From assembly GCA_903875045.1 (NCBI GenBank), contig CAIQUS010000234.1, forward strand, positions 1 to 52,050: DNA of 52,050 nucleotides. Reading direction: 5' to 3'. Under the pieces are notes generated by a model. It was not told where the DNA came from. It saw nothing but the letters and a program-made list of their open reading frames with translations, and did no database searches. Made by a program: the position numbers and the translations under genes. Shown in pieces: positions 9,015 through 18,047 of this stretch (positions are counted from its first letter, which is position 1; every line of letters begins with the position of its first letter). This stretch comes from an uncultured Bacteroidales bacterium (GTDB taxonomy: Bacteria; Bacteroidota; Bacteroidia; Bacteroidales; FEN-979).

Positions 9015-9252
9015 TTTTAGTATTCATTTAGCATTCTCTTAGGATTCACTTAGGATTCAGCTTTGTCCCGAAATCGTCCCGAAACCTCCCTGTCTGCAGC
9101 CCTGAAATGGCGTAATTGATTACGCCCTTACCGGCCTGTCATCAAGGTTGCTATGCTCTTCGCGACGGGCTACACCCATCGCTATACTCAAAACGGGATA
9201 AAATAGTACATTATTTAAAAAATCCAAGTTCCAAATCTTCAAGAATATGGAA
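9015..9252. other. Rest of the spacer between the inverted-repeat arms, no gene
   Basis: Holds a perfect palindrome GGCGTAAT TG ATTACGCC at 9109-9126. After it comes a stretch with GCTATGCTC and GGGCTACACCCATCGCTATAC (split at C), of the kind I recall as intergenic repeat filler in Bacteroidota genomes. There is no open frame, transposase or integrase remnant. Confidence 0.4.
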
Positions 9253-9352
9253 TCGGTATTTGTCTTTTTAAACACTGACAGGTCTTACAGACACTGTCAG
9301 GTTTCGGAAACTCAGACCTGTCAGGGTCTTTTAGACCTGACAGTGTCTGAAA
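9253..9352 (-). repeat. Right 100-bp arm of the large inverted repeat
   Basis: Reverse complement of 8779-8878. Together the arms and the 374-base spacer make a 574-bp unit (8779-9352). I saw no clear target-site duplication at the outer ends, so a mobile origin is only a possibility. Confidence 0.85.
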
Positions 9353-9864
9353 CCTTCAATTTAATTCGGAGTTGTATTTTTGGTTAATTATTTGGGAAAA
9401 ACTGGTGATTGCCAAATGGAATTTATATAACGGCAAGGGGGTAAAACGGTAAGGTGGTAAGGGAAGTTCTACTAAACAGATTCCTTTACCAATTTACTGT
9501 TTTACCAGTTGAATAACAGGTGTTTCATAATATTTGGCATATAGAATGGTTTTCTTTGAAAAGGTTTATGAAATGTAGGTTTTTATCCCTTTTCTAGTAT
9601 AACAGATTACGGCCCCATTCGGGGCTGTGTTTTAACCGAATACTTCAATCCGAAACTTGAGTTGCTAAAATTCCAACTTGACTGAAAGAGATAAGCAGTA
9701 ATAATAAATACCTTTCTCTACCTGTATTCAGCTTCCCCCAGGTCGAAATTCAGAATGAAAATGAACAATTTTTCATTTCACTGAATTCATGATAGTTAGA
9801 TTTTAATTCTGCATAATATGCACAAAGATTGTTAGGTGATATTTATTATTCCGATTGATACATA
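9353..9864. other. Gene-free stretch with an imperfect hairpin
   Basis: An imperfect long inverted repeat pairs about 9437-9463 (several GGTAA/GTAAAAC words) with about 9482-9511 (TTTACC, GTTTTACC). The rest is AT-rich with no supported gene. Confidence 0.4.
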
Positions 9865-9897
9865 TTTGGATTTCGGTGGTTTTCTTTATTATCTTTC
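9865..9897 (+). promoter_or_regulatory. Promoter of the beta-helix / AEYF-repeat gene pair
   Basis: TTTG (9865-9868), 21 bases, then TATCTTTC (9890-9897) match TTTG N19-21 TAnnTTTG with one mismatch. The predicted start is near 9904, leaving a leader of about 90 bases. Confidence 0.5.
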
Positions 9898-9996
9898 GGA
9901 CGATTTTCAAAAGACCTCTCTCCCAACCATTAGGTCTGCCTCCATTTCTTACACCTGATAACTGTTTCATTTTACAAACCTCAAATCTACTAAGCC

Positions 9997-11130
9997 ATGA
10001 AAAGACAAATTACCCTCTTACTGTTACTTTTTGTTTCGATGACCCTCAACCTGCAGGCTGCCACGTGGACGGTAAGCAACAACCCCAGCAGCCCGGGGCA
10101 GTATACCAATTTGCAAACAGCCATCGATGCCGCAGCAATTAATGATACCATCATGGTTGCCGGTTCAGCAACCTCTTATGGAAACATTTCGTTTGGAAAA
10201 AGGTTAGTCCTTGTGGGTGCCGGTTACCACAATCCGTATGGGAATAATTCGACTTTGGGGAATGTAACATTATACAGGACAAACCTGTATATAGGTGCCA
10301 GTGGATCTAAGATCATGGGTTTTATTATAACTGGAAATACCTATTTAACCGGATCGTTTTCAGGAAGTAATTCAACAACAGCATTATGCAGTAATATTGT
10401 TTTTGAAAGGTGTCAAATTCTTAGTAGTTTTTATTTTTTCTATAGTACTGGCAGTCCCTACCTTGAACAATTGTTTAAAAATGACACTATTCGAAATTGC
10501 ATCATTTCGGGAACTGTTTATTTTGCCAGTTATAATACTAGTGGGCATGGGCATTTCAAAGATATTTATATTCACAACAATATTTTTAACGGAATAACCT
10601 CTACGAATTCCTCACCATTTATTAATTTCGAAGGTTACAATCCTACTGATTTTACAAATATTAACATTAGAAACAACGTTTTTATTAATAAACTTTATTC
10701 CTGTTTTGGCTCTTTATCAAACATGATCATTGAAAACAACATTTTTTATGCTGCCGAACCCCAGGGAGGCACGGGATGTGTTTTGACAAAAAATCTTACA
10801 TTCATGTGCCTGAATAATAATATTCCCGGCACTGGTAATCTTGGAAGCGGAAATATCATCAATGCAAATCCTTTATTTGTTAATTATCCGCTGGCCGGGG
10901 GAGTCGGGTTCAGTTATACCTACGATTTTCATTTGCAACATCCGGCTTCACCGGGATATAATGCAGGTACCGACGGATCCGACATCGGAATTTATGGAGG
11001 TTGGGCACCCTTTGAGGTTGGGGCCAATCCCTATTTCCCTCAGATGATGGAACTGACCCTTCCAAATGGCAGTTCCGTTCCGGCTGGCGGAACCCTGAAT
11101 GTTCATTTCAAGGCCCGGAAACAGAATTAA
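9997..11130 (+). CDS. Secreted right-handed beta-helix protein
   Basis: A 377-residue protein with signal peptide 1-21 (ending LNLQA). After a segment typical of pectate-lyase-like beta-helix starts (TNLQTAIDAAAINDTIMVAG) it runs as short repeated strands rich in N, I and F (SNIVFERC, NDTIRNCIIS, IYIHNNIF, INIRNNVF, MIIENNIF). That is the ladder pattern of a parallel beta-helix. It ends FKARKQN with no T9SS sorting domain. Ten bases separate it from the next gene, which starts with its own signal peptide, so the two are likely one transcript. No catalytic motif is recognisable, so it may bind or cleave polysaccharide; the substrate is unknown. Confidence 0.75.
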   Translation: MKRQITLLLLLFVSMTLNLQAATWTVSNNPSSPGQYTNLQTAIDAAAINDTIMVAGSATSYGNISFGKRLVLVGAGYHNPYGNNSTLGNVTLYRTNLYIGASGSKIMGFIITGNTYLTGSFSGSNSTTALCSNIVFERCQILSSFYFFYSTGSPYLEQLFKNDTIRNCIISGTVYFASYNTSGHGHFKDIYIHNNIFNGITSTNSSPFINFEGYNPTDFTNINIRNNVFINKLYSCFGSLSNMIIENNIFYAAEPQGGTGCVLTKNLTFMCLNNNIPGTGNLGSGNIINANPLFVNYPLAGGVGFSYTYDFHLQHPASPGYNAGTDGSDIGIYGGWAPFEVGANPYFPQMMELTLPNGSSVPAGGTLNVHFKARKQN

Positions 11131-11140
11131 GATTTTTCAA

Positions 11141-14100
11141 ATGAAAAATCGAATCCTTTGGGTTCTGCTGCTGCTTCTGATGGCAGCGGCTACATCGCAT
11201 GCACAGGTACCCACGCGAGCGGAGTATTTTGTGGATGCCGACCCGGGTGTGGGCCTTGCCACGCCTGTGGTGCTTACACCCGGAGATACCGCAGTGAAAG
11301 ATTTCAGCTTTTCAACCGGCAGTTTGCCACCCGGATACCATATCCTCAATGTCCGGGTCCGTGATGCCATCGGGCGTTGGGGTATCGCGATGTCAACATG
11401 GTTTTACATCTACGACACACAAAACCGGTCGCTGATGTTGCCAGGACACTTCGCGGTTGCCAAAGCTGAATATTTCTTCGACACCGATCCCGGCCAGGGC
11501 ATGGGAACTCCCCTGCCGCTCATCCGGGGCGACACGGTCGATGTTTCCCGTTATCTCAGTGTCATGGGTCTTGATACAGGGTATCATTACCTCTATATCC
11601 GGGCCCTGAGCGAAAACCAACAGTGGGGGCTGGCGCAACGAACCAGGTTCCATGTAGATACATCCTCCTGCAACCTGCCGGTGGCTAATTATTTGTTTGA
11701 TACCGTTACTTTCGGTACGCCATGTCATTTCACGAACCTTTCCACCAACGTTACCGGAGCTACACAATATAAATGGGACATCAACAACGATGGTACGATC
11801 GAATATACTACCAAGGATATCACACATACCTTCACCTCCGCGGGATATTACAAGATCAAATTGATCGTAGAAAATACACCTGTCTGCAAAACCATGAAGA
11901 TCCGGGATGTTGTTACCGGTCCCATGCCCAGTCCGGAAGTGCTCATTGCAGGATCAACCAGTCTTTGCATGGGTGATTCGGTAATCCTAACCTCCAACAA
12001 TTATGAGGAAGGCACCACCTTTGAATGGTCAACCGGGGCGATAACCCGGGCACTTAAGGTGAAGACTGGCGGCAATTACTTTTGCTGGGTTAAAAACAGC
12101 TACGGAATCTCCATCCAATCTGTAACGGTGCATGTTGATGTGTATGAAGTTCCACAAGTGATGCTAACTTACCACAATGCCACAGGTGGTTCTGCCAACG
12201 GATCTGCCTGGGTGGAGATAAACGGCGGTCCGGGCCAGTTTCCATTTCTCTGGTCAAACGGTGCAACCTCCCCGATCCTGAATGGATTGTCGGGTGGCAA
12301 TTATTCCATTACAGTTTCTGATGGTCATTGCCCGGTTATCAGGGAGTTCACGGTCACAAATGAAGCTGTTGCTGTAGGAAATCTCTTAAAGACGGAGTAC
12401 TATTTTGATACTGATCCGGGCCCCGGAAATGGGATACCCATAAATACCTGGGCAGCTGATACGATCGATTTCCTGACAAATATTCCATTGGGCGGTCTTG
12501 GGGAAGGATTTCACTCTCTGTACGTCAGAACGCGAGACACTTATGGAAAATGGGGCCTTGACCGGAGTACAACCTTTTACATCATTTCTTCATCTGCCGG
12601 TCCGGCGCAGGTTGTTCAGCCACCGGTAGCCAGGGCCGAGTATTTCTTTAATACCGACCCAGGAATCGGGAAAGGCCTGAATATACCAATAACAGGGGGA
12701 GATGAAATCACAGCGGATTTCCCCATGCCTGTCAACGGTCTGACTACCGGTTTCTACAATATGTTTGTGAGGGCCTGTGATGCAAAGGGGAAGTGGAGTA
12801 TTTATTCCGGATCGTCCTTTTATGTGTACGATAACCGAAAAATTGACTTGTCTAAAAGGAACAAGTCCATCGCCGGGGCGGAGTATTTCTTTGATACCGA
12901 TCCTGGCATCAGGAATGGCACAAAGATCAAATCGAACATCTACGACACCATTGATCTTTCGCAGGATCTTCGGGTTTCGGGACTGACACCCGGGACACAC
13001 TATATTTATCTCAGGGCTTATGATGAGAAAGGATATACCGGTTTGTGGCAACGTGCCAGTTTCCTGGTCAGAAATGTCACCTGCACCTGCCCTGTGGTCA
13101 ATTTCACAGCAGACACGGTAAATTTGCTCGGAAATCCTACCCACTTTGTCAACCTGAGCACCTCCGTTTCGCCAACTGCAACCTATCAGTGGGATGTGAA
13201 TGGTGATGGGGTGATCGACTACACGACACCTGATGTGAATCATGTCTATTCAGCTTATGGCCTGTACAACGCCAGGCTCACGGTGAAAAACACTGATTCC
13301 TGCTATGCTTCCATGACCCGCCAGGTCGTGGTAAGCCCGGTAATCGACACCAGCCTCACAATTGTTGGTGCATTGACCTTATGTGATGGCAATTCGGTTC
13401 AGATCACTGCCGGGCCTGGATACAGTTATAAGTGGAGTTCAGATGAAACTACGCAATCCATCACAGTAACCCGATCAGGCGATTATTCCGTACGACTTAC
13501 AAATGCTTATGGTGTACAGGGATTTTCGCGAGTGATCCATGTAACGGTTTACCCACTTCCAATTGTTCAGGTCGTTACCATCAATGCTTCCGATGGTAAG
13601 GCGAACGGAACAGCGATATGCAATGTATCGGGCGGGACAGGCATCTATACCTACCTGTGGTCGGACGGGAATACACTTTCTATCACCAACAACCTTTCGG
13701 CAGGAATTTATACTTTGACCGTCAGCGATGGACGGTGCCCCATAATCCGCACATTCACCATCGTAAATGATCCGATTTCCCCTGGCGACATTATCGGAGC
13801 GGAGTACTTTTTCGATACCGAACCCGGTCTGGGAAATGGAACTCCGATAAACATTTCGGGAGGCGATTCAGTTTATTTTGCAACCTATTTGCCGATGGGG
13901 ACACTCTTGCCCGGATTTCATGATCTCTATATCAGGGTTCATGACACTTACGGGCAATGGAGTTTTATACGGAATGAACGGTTTTACGTGTATTCAGTTA
14001 GTTCCGGCGAAACAAAATCTCAACCACCTATTGTCAAAGCAGAATACTTTTTCGACCAGGATCCTGGTTTAGGACTAGGAACTCCGGTGCCCCTGACCAA

Positions 14101-17100
14101 AGGAGATGAAGTGGTCAAAGACTTCATTGCGGTTACTACAGGGCTGATCCCGGGATACCATGATCTGTCGGTCAGGGCTATGGACAGCCTTGGCAGATGG
14201 AGCATGACCGATGCGGAACGGATGTATGTATATGGAGTCTCAAACATTCCTCCACCTGTGGTTCAGCCAAAGATCATTGCGGCAGAGTATTTTTTCGATA
14301 CCGACCCTGGTACCGGCAATGGCATTGCTATTCCATTCAGCCCAAGCGGTGATTTGATCAACCTGGATCGTTTCTTCCCGGTCACAGGTTTAGCTGACGG
14401 GAGTCACTTTGTTTATGTGCGCACAAGGGATGAAGGTGGCAAATGGGGCATTGACAAACGTTTGGCATTCAATGTAATTCACACTGTTTGTACAACACCA
14501 ACACCCGGGTTTAATTCCGGTACTGCCAATGCCGGCACACCGGTGGCATTAACAAACACATCCTGGAATCTTCTTCCGGGAACAGCCTTCCAGTGGGACA
14601 TCAACAACGATGGCACAATTGAATATACCACGAAGGATATCACCCATACCTTTGCTGTTTCGGGCAATTATGATGTCAAACTCACGGTCATCAATTCAGA
14701 TACCTGTAAGGCTTCCATCCTGAGGCAGGTATTTGTCGGGCCGTCACCGCCTGCTACCCTCACCATCCTGGGAAATACAACATTTTGCACAGGAGATTCA
14801 ACCAAGCTGACTGCTTCGGACGGATACATGTATGAATGGTGGCCAACAGGTGAAACAACCCGCTCAATTTATGTCAAATCATCAGGTAATTACTATTGCT
14901 GGCTCAAAACGCCGGCAGGAATTGAAGTTAAATCGGAAGTCGCGGTAATAAAGTGCTATCCGGTTCCGACGGTAACCTTACATGTGATTGAAGCCAGTGC
15001 CGGAAATAGCAATGGAAGTGCATGGGTTGAAGTAACGGAAGGCAGCGGGAGCTACGTTTATCAGTGGTCGTCAGGATCTACCGCAATGTTTGCCACCAAC
15101 CTCTCACAGGGAAGCTATACAGTGCAGGTAAGCGACGGGCATTGTCCGGTGGTGAAAAGTTTTAATGTAGGAACACATCCGGTTGTAGCGGGAAATATCG
15201 TGACAGCCGAATATTTCTTCGATCTTGATCCGGGAATCGGAATGGGTGCCCCACTGAACGTTTCTGCGGCAGATACCATTGAATACTATACAGGTTGTGA
15301 TTTAACAGGATTGGCTGTGGGCTATCATACTTTGTTTATCCGTGTAATGGATACTTTCCATAAATGGAGCTTTCATACACAACAATCATTCTATGTTTTT
15401 GATATCCAAGCCAGATCGATCGTTGTAAATCAGCCACCCATAACCTCCTCGGAATATTTTGTTGACCTTAATATCAGTACCAAACCCGATCCCGGGGTTG
15501 GAAAGGGCACGACAGTTGCCGTAACACCCGGGGAAATGGTCGATGTAAACTTTGGTTATACCGTGGATACCATGTTGGTAGGATTTCATTACATAGCGGC
15601 TCGTGCTGCAGATCAATCTCGAAAATGGAGCCATATTTACCCTGCAACTTTTTACATTTACGACACAACCCGGAAGGATATAACAACGATCCAGCCTCCC
15701 ATTATTGCTGCAGAGTATTTTCTGGATACCGATCCGGGTGTTGGAAATGGCATCTCCCTCGGCATCACTCCAGGCGATATGGTAATATGGGATGGTGGAA
15801 TCCCGATGGGAGCCACATCCATTGGTACACACAATTTGTATGTGCGGGTGAAAGATTCAGAAAAAAAATGGAGTTTGTACAAGAAGGCAACCTTTGGTGT
15901 ATACCAATGCACCCAACCCGATGCCAACTTCAGTTTCGTACAAACCTGTATCAACACACCGGTGCAGTTTACCGACCTCTCCACCAACGTTGACCCTGCC
16001 GCCACTTATGCCTGGGACTTCAACAACGACGGCATTGTTGACAATACAACGCATGGAAGTGTTTCGCACCAGTATACCGTTCCCGGAATCTACCAGTGCA
16101 AGCTGAAGATCACCCACAACGTGGCCTGTTTCGACAGTGTCATCAAAACGGTAGTGTTCCCTTATGTACACCTGCAGAACGATACCACTATTTACACCGA
16201 CCAGTCGATCGTGTTGGACGGCGGACCGGGATATTCCTATCTGTGGAGCACCGGGGACATAACCCAGACCATCACGGTTAACGGCGCCACTGCCGGTATC
16301 GGGTTGCACAACTATTCGGTGACTGTCACCAATGCGTTGTCATGTATTGCCACCGACAACATCAACATCACGGTGACGTTGCCTCCGCGCGACCTGGTGA
16401 TCATGTCAGCTTCGATGTTCCATGATACCATTCCTGTTTCCGGTGATTCGGCTGATTTGCACTGTATGATCAAAAACACCGGGACTATCTCTGCCGTGGC
16501 CAGCGTGGTGCAATACTTTCTTTCGCCCGACAGTATCAAATCACCGTCTGATCAGTACCTTGGATTCGGGATTGTGAGTGCCCTCGGGCCGGGAGCGTCT
16601 GTAGCAGTTACCAGCAGACTATTCATTCCGGCAGGACCTGACGGACAAGTCTGGTACATCATTTTCGTGGCCGATGGCGCAGGTATCGTAGTTGAAAGCA
16701 ATGAGGGAAACAACATCAAACCTGTTTCATTCCTTTATGGCTCTGCCGGCGTTCCTGTTATACTTTCGGTTCACGACCAGATAGTTGGTTCAGGTCAGGT
16801 GCGGTGTTACAATGCACTTGAAACCATTACAGTCGGAGGCCTTTCATTTTTCCAGGTCCAGACAGGGGGCAGCGCGACCTTTATTGCCGGGCTGAAAATC
16901 AAATATCTGCCCGGCACCAAAGTGTTTCAGGGGGGATACATGCATGGATATATCACATCCAACGGGCAATATTGCGTTCCGCAAACCATGTCCAACCCGC
17001 TGGTTGCGTCCGACTCTTCCATCACAAAAGGTGGTTTCACCGGGCTTGAGTCCGACCGGGAACCACCCGGCAACAAGTTCTGTTACATCTATCCAAACCC

Positions 17101-17317
17101 GACAAATGGAGCATTTCATCTGATCCTTTCCTCCAAAAACAGGGAATGGCCGGTCAATGTACGGATATACAATGCTTATGGCGCTATGATCCGGGAGACC
17201 ATCCTCACGGAGGGCCGATCGCATCAATTATCACTGAAAGATCAGTCCCCGGGAATTTATTTCCTGCATATCGGGCATGGGAGTAGTACGGAAGTTGAAA
17301 AAGTGATCAGGTATTAA
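11141..17317 (+). CDS. Giant T9SS cargo with eleven AEYFFDTDPG repeats, PKD, SprB and CARDB modules
   Basis: A 2058-residue protein from the ATG at 11141; the longer in-frame start at 11099 lies inside the previous gene. The signal peptide is 1-22 (ending SHAQ). Eleven repeats of about 80 residues begin AEYFFDTDPGxGxG and end LYVRxRDxxGKWxxxxxxxFYVY. Their starts are near 11219, 11468, 12396, 12640, 12880, 13801, 14041, 14286, 15209, 15452 and 15714. They come in groups of 2, 3, 3 and 3. Each group is followed by a PKD-like domain with a WDINNDGTIEYTT-type loop (near 11770, 13190, 14590 and 16010). An Ig-like segment (LCxGDS) follows, and in three cases a SprB-like repeat (SDGHCPV). A CARDB domain (about 16385-16735), a module shared with the papain-fold proteins (16775-16975) and a type A sorting domain (from YIYPNPTNGAF) complete it. 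Probably a surface adhesin or filament; function not known. Confidence 0.88.
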   Translation: MKNRILWVLLLLLMAAATSHAQVPTRAEYFVDADPGVGLATPVVLTPGDTAVKDFSFSTGSLPPGYHILNVRVRDAIGRWGIAMSTWFYIYDTQNRSLMLPGHFAVAKAEYFFDTDPGQGMGTPLPLIRGDTVDVSRYLSVMGLDTGYHYLYIRALSENQQWGLAQRTRFHVDTSSCNLPVANYLFDTVTFGTPCHFTNLSTNVTGATQYKWDINNDGTIEYTTKDITHTFTSAGYYKIKLIVENTPVCKTMKIRDVVTGPMPSPEVLIAGSTSLCMGDSVILTSNNYEEGTTFEWSTGAITRALKVKTGGNYFCWVKNSYGISIQSVTVHVDVYEVPQVMLTYHNATGGSANGSAWVEINGGPGQFPFLWSNGATSPILNGLSGGNYSITVSDGHCPVIREFTVTNEAVAVGNLLKTEYYFDTDPGPGNGIPINTWAADTIDFLTNIPLGGLGEGFHSLYVRTRDTYGKWGLDRSTTFYIISSSAGPAQVVQPPVARAEYFFNTDPGIGKGLNIPITGGDEITADFPMPVNGLTTGFYNMFVRACDAKGKWSIYSGSSFYVYDNRKIDLSKRNKSIAGAEYFFDTDPGIRNGTKIKSNIYDTIDLSQDLRVSGLTPGTHYIYLRAYDEKGYTGLWQRASFLVRNVTCTCPVVNFTADTVNLLGNPTHFVNLSTSVSPTATYQWDVNGDGVIDYTTPDVNHVYSAYGLYNARLTVKNTDSCYASMTRQVVVSPVIDTSLTIVGALTLCDGNSVQITAGPGYSYKWSSDETTQSITVTRSGDYSVRLTNAYGVQGFSRVIHVTVYPLPIVQVVTINASDGKANGTAICNVSGGTGIYTYLWSDGNTLSITNNLSAGIYTLTVSDGRCPIIRTFTIVNDPISPGDIIGAEYFFDTEPGLGNGTPINISGGDSVYFATYLPMGTLLPGFHDLYIRVHDTYGQWSFIRNERFYVYSVSSGETKSQPPIVKAEYFFDQDPGLGLGTPVPLTKGDEVVKDFIAVTTGLIPGYHDLSVRAMDSLGRWSMTDAERMYVYGVSNIPPPVVQPKIIAAEYFFDTDPGTGNGIAIPFSPSGDLINLDRFFPVTGLADGSHFVYVRTRDEGGKWGIDKRLAFNVIHTVCTTPTPGFNSGTANAGTPVALTNTSWNLLPGTAFQWDINNDGTIEYTTKDITHTFAVSGNYDVKLTVINSDTCKASILRQVFVGPSPPATLTILGNTTFCTGDSTKLTASDGYMYEWWPTGETTRSIYVKSSGNYYCWLKTPAGIEVKSEVAVIKCYPVPTVTLHVIEASAGNSNGSAWVEVTEGSGSYVYQWSSGSTAMFATNLSQGSYTVQVSDGHCPVVKSFNVGTHPVVAGNIVTAEYFFDLDPGIGMGAPLNVSAADTIEYYTGCDLTGLAVGYHTLFIRVMDTFHKWSFHTQQSFYVFDIQARSIVVNQPPITSSEYFVDLNISTKPDPGVGKGTTVAVTPGEMVDVNFGYTVDTMLVGFHYIAARAADQSRKWSHIYPATFYIYDTTRKDITTIQPPIIAAEYFLDTDPGVGNGISLGITPGDMVIWDGGIPMGATSIGTHNLYVRVKDSEKKWSLYKKATFGVYQCTQPDANFSFVQTCINTPVQFTDLSTNVDPAATYAWDFNNDGIVDNTTHGSVSHQYTVPGIYQCKLKITHNVACFDSVIKTVVFPYVHLQNDTTIYTDQSIVLDGGPGYSYLWSTGDITQTITVNGATAGIGLHNYSVTVTNALSCIATDNINITVTLPPRDLVIMSASMFHDTIPVSGDSADLHCMIKNTGTISAVASVVQYFLSPDSIKSPSDQYLGFGIVSALGPGASVAVTSRLFIPAGPDGQVWYIIFVADGAGIVVESNEGNNIKPVSFLYGSAGVPVILSVHDQIVGSGQVRCYNALETITVGGLSFFQVQTGGSATFIAGLKIKYLPGTKVFQGGYMHGYITSNGQYCVPQTMSNPLVASDSSITKGGFTGLESDREPPGNKFCYIYPNPTNGAFHLILSSKNREWPVNVRIYNAYGAMIRETILTEGRSHQLSLKDQSPGIYFLHIGHGSSTEVEKVIRY

Positions 17318-17334
17318 GGATGCTTTGCGATTTC

Positions 17335-17367
17335 AAACCTTCCAGGTTTTAAAAACCTGGAAGGATT
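17335..17367. repeat. Dispersed palindrome, copy 3 (likely terminator)
   Basis: Same palindrome as at 7043 and 8629, with an A replacing T near its right end. It lies 17 bases after the stop of the AEYF-repeat gene, where it would act as a terminator. Confidence 0.75.
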
Positions 17368-17382
17368 TTCATTCCTTTTATG

Positions 17383-17390
17383 TATTTTTG
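17383..17390 (+). promoter_or_regulatory. -7 promoter box of the toxin-antitoxin pair
   Basis: TATTTTTG is a perfect TAnnTTTG 39 bases before the antitoxin ATG. There is no convincing -33 box; the position falls at the edge of the palindrome. Confidence 0.4.
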
Positions 17391-17429
17391 TTCAACCAAT
17401 GATTTTTTTCTAATTGAAACTTCAACGTC

Positions 17430-17657
17430 ATGAATAGAAAGGCATTAATTGATAATACGGTCAATAAAATAATGCAATTACCTGATAAAAATATTCAGGA
17501 AGTCAATGATTTTGCGGATTTTTTATTAAGTAAAATCGATGATCATCTCCTTCTGGCAGGGATACAAAAACTTGTAGCAGAGTCAAAAACATTTGATTAT
17601 CTGTCCGATGAAGAAGATTTATACACTGTAAACGATCTAAAGGAAATATACAAGTGA
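17430..17657 (+). CDS. Putative antitoxin of a MazF/PemK-type module
   Basis: A 75-residue acidic protein. The first half (NKIMQLPDKNIQEVNDFADFLL) resembles DUF2281-like antitoxin starts, and the acidic tail (YLSDEEDLYTVNDLKEIY) would fit the toxin-binding segment. It overlaps the toxin start by four bases (GTGA), the normal antitoxin-first order. The assignment depends largely on this position. Confidence 0.7.
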   Translation: MNRKALIDNTVNKIMQLPDKNIQEVNDFADFLLSKIDDHLLLAGIQKLVAESKTFDYLSDEEDLYTVNDLKEIYK

Positions 17658-17977
17658 AAAAAGGTGATATTGTCCTTATTCAATTCCCATTCACGGATTT
17701 GATTGGAAGTAAAAACAGACCTGCACTTATTTTAATCGATTCGGATGAAGATGTGACCGTTTGCTTTATTACCACTAATTTCACACGTAATAATGAATTT
17801 GATATTCCGGTTAGCCCGACCAATTTAAATGGCCTTAAAAAGGACTCACTAATCAGAATCAACAAATTAGCAACTATTGATAAAGCCTTGATCCTCGGAA
17901 GGCTTGGTACGTTAGAATTATCCGTAATCAGGCAGATCAATGTCAAACTAATGAATATCTTACAACTCAACATCTGA
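17654..17977 (+). CDS. MazF/PemK-type endoribonuclease toxin
   Basis: A 107-residue protein starting at GTG 17654. The N-terminal KGDIVLIQFPFTDLIGSKNRPALIL matches the MazF/PemK beta-barrel start (GDI...PFTD...KxRPALV). The middle ICFITTNF-like strand (CFITTNFTR) and INKLATIDKALILGRLG match the later conserved blocks. The family cleaves mRNA at short motifs; the recognition sequence cannot be read from this. Expression is coupled to the antitoxin. A small hairpin over the stop codon (17963-17981) follows. Confidence 0.85.
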   Translation: MKKGDIVLIQFPFTDLIGSKNRPALILIDSDEDVTVCFITTNFTRNNEFDIPVSPTNLNGLKKDSLIRINKLATIDKALILGRLGTLELSVIRQINVKLMNILQLNI

Positions 17978-17995
17978 GTTGCAATATAAAAGACC

Positions 17996-18023
17996 GTAGG
18001 GACACGCCATGGCGTGTCCCTAC
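17996..18023. terminator. Perfect 28-base palindrome between convergent genes
   Basis: GTAGGGACACGCCA and its exact complement. It lies between the toxin gene and the end of the minus-strand permease gene, so it could stop transcription from both sides. I recall similar GTAGGGACACG palindromes as widely dispersed bacterial repeats. Confidence 0.6.
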
Positions 18024-18047
18024 AACCTTCCCCCAAACCAGGATCCA

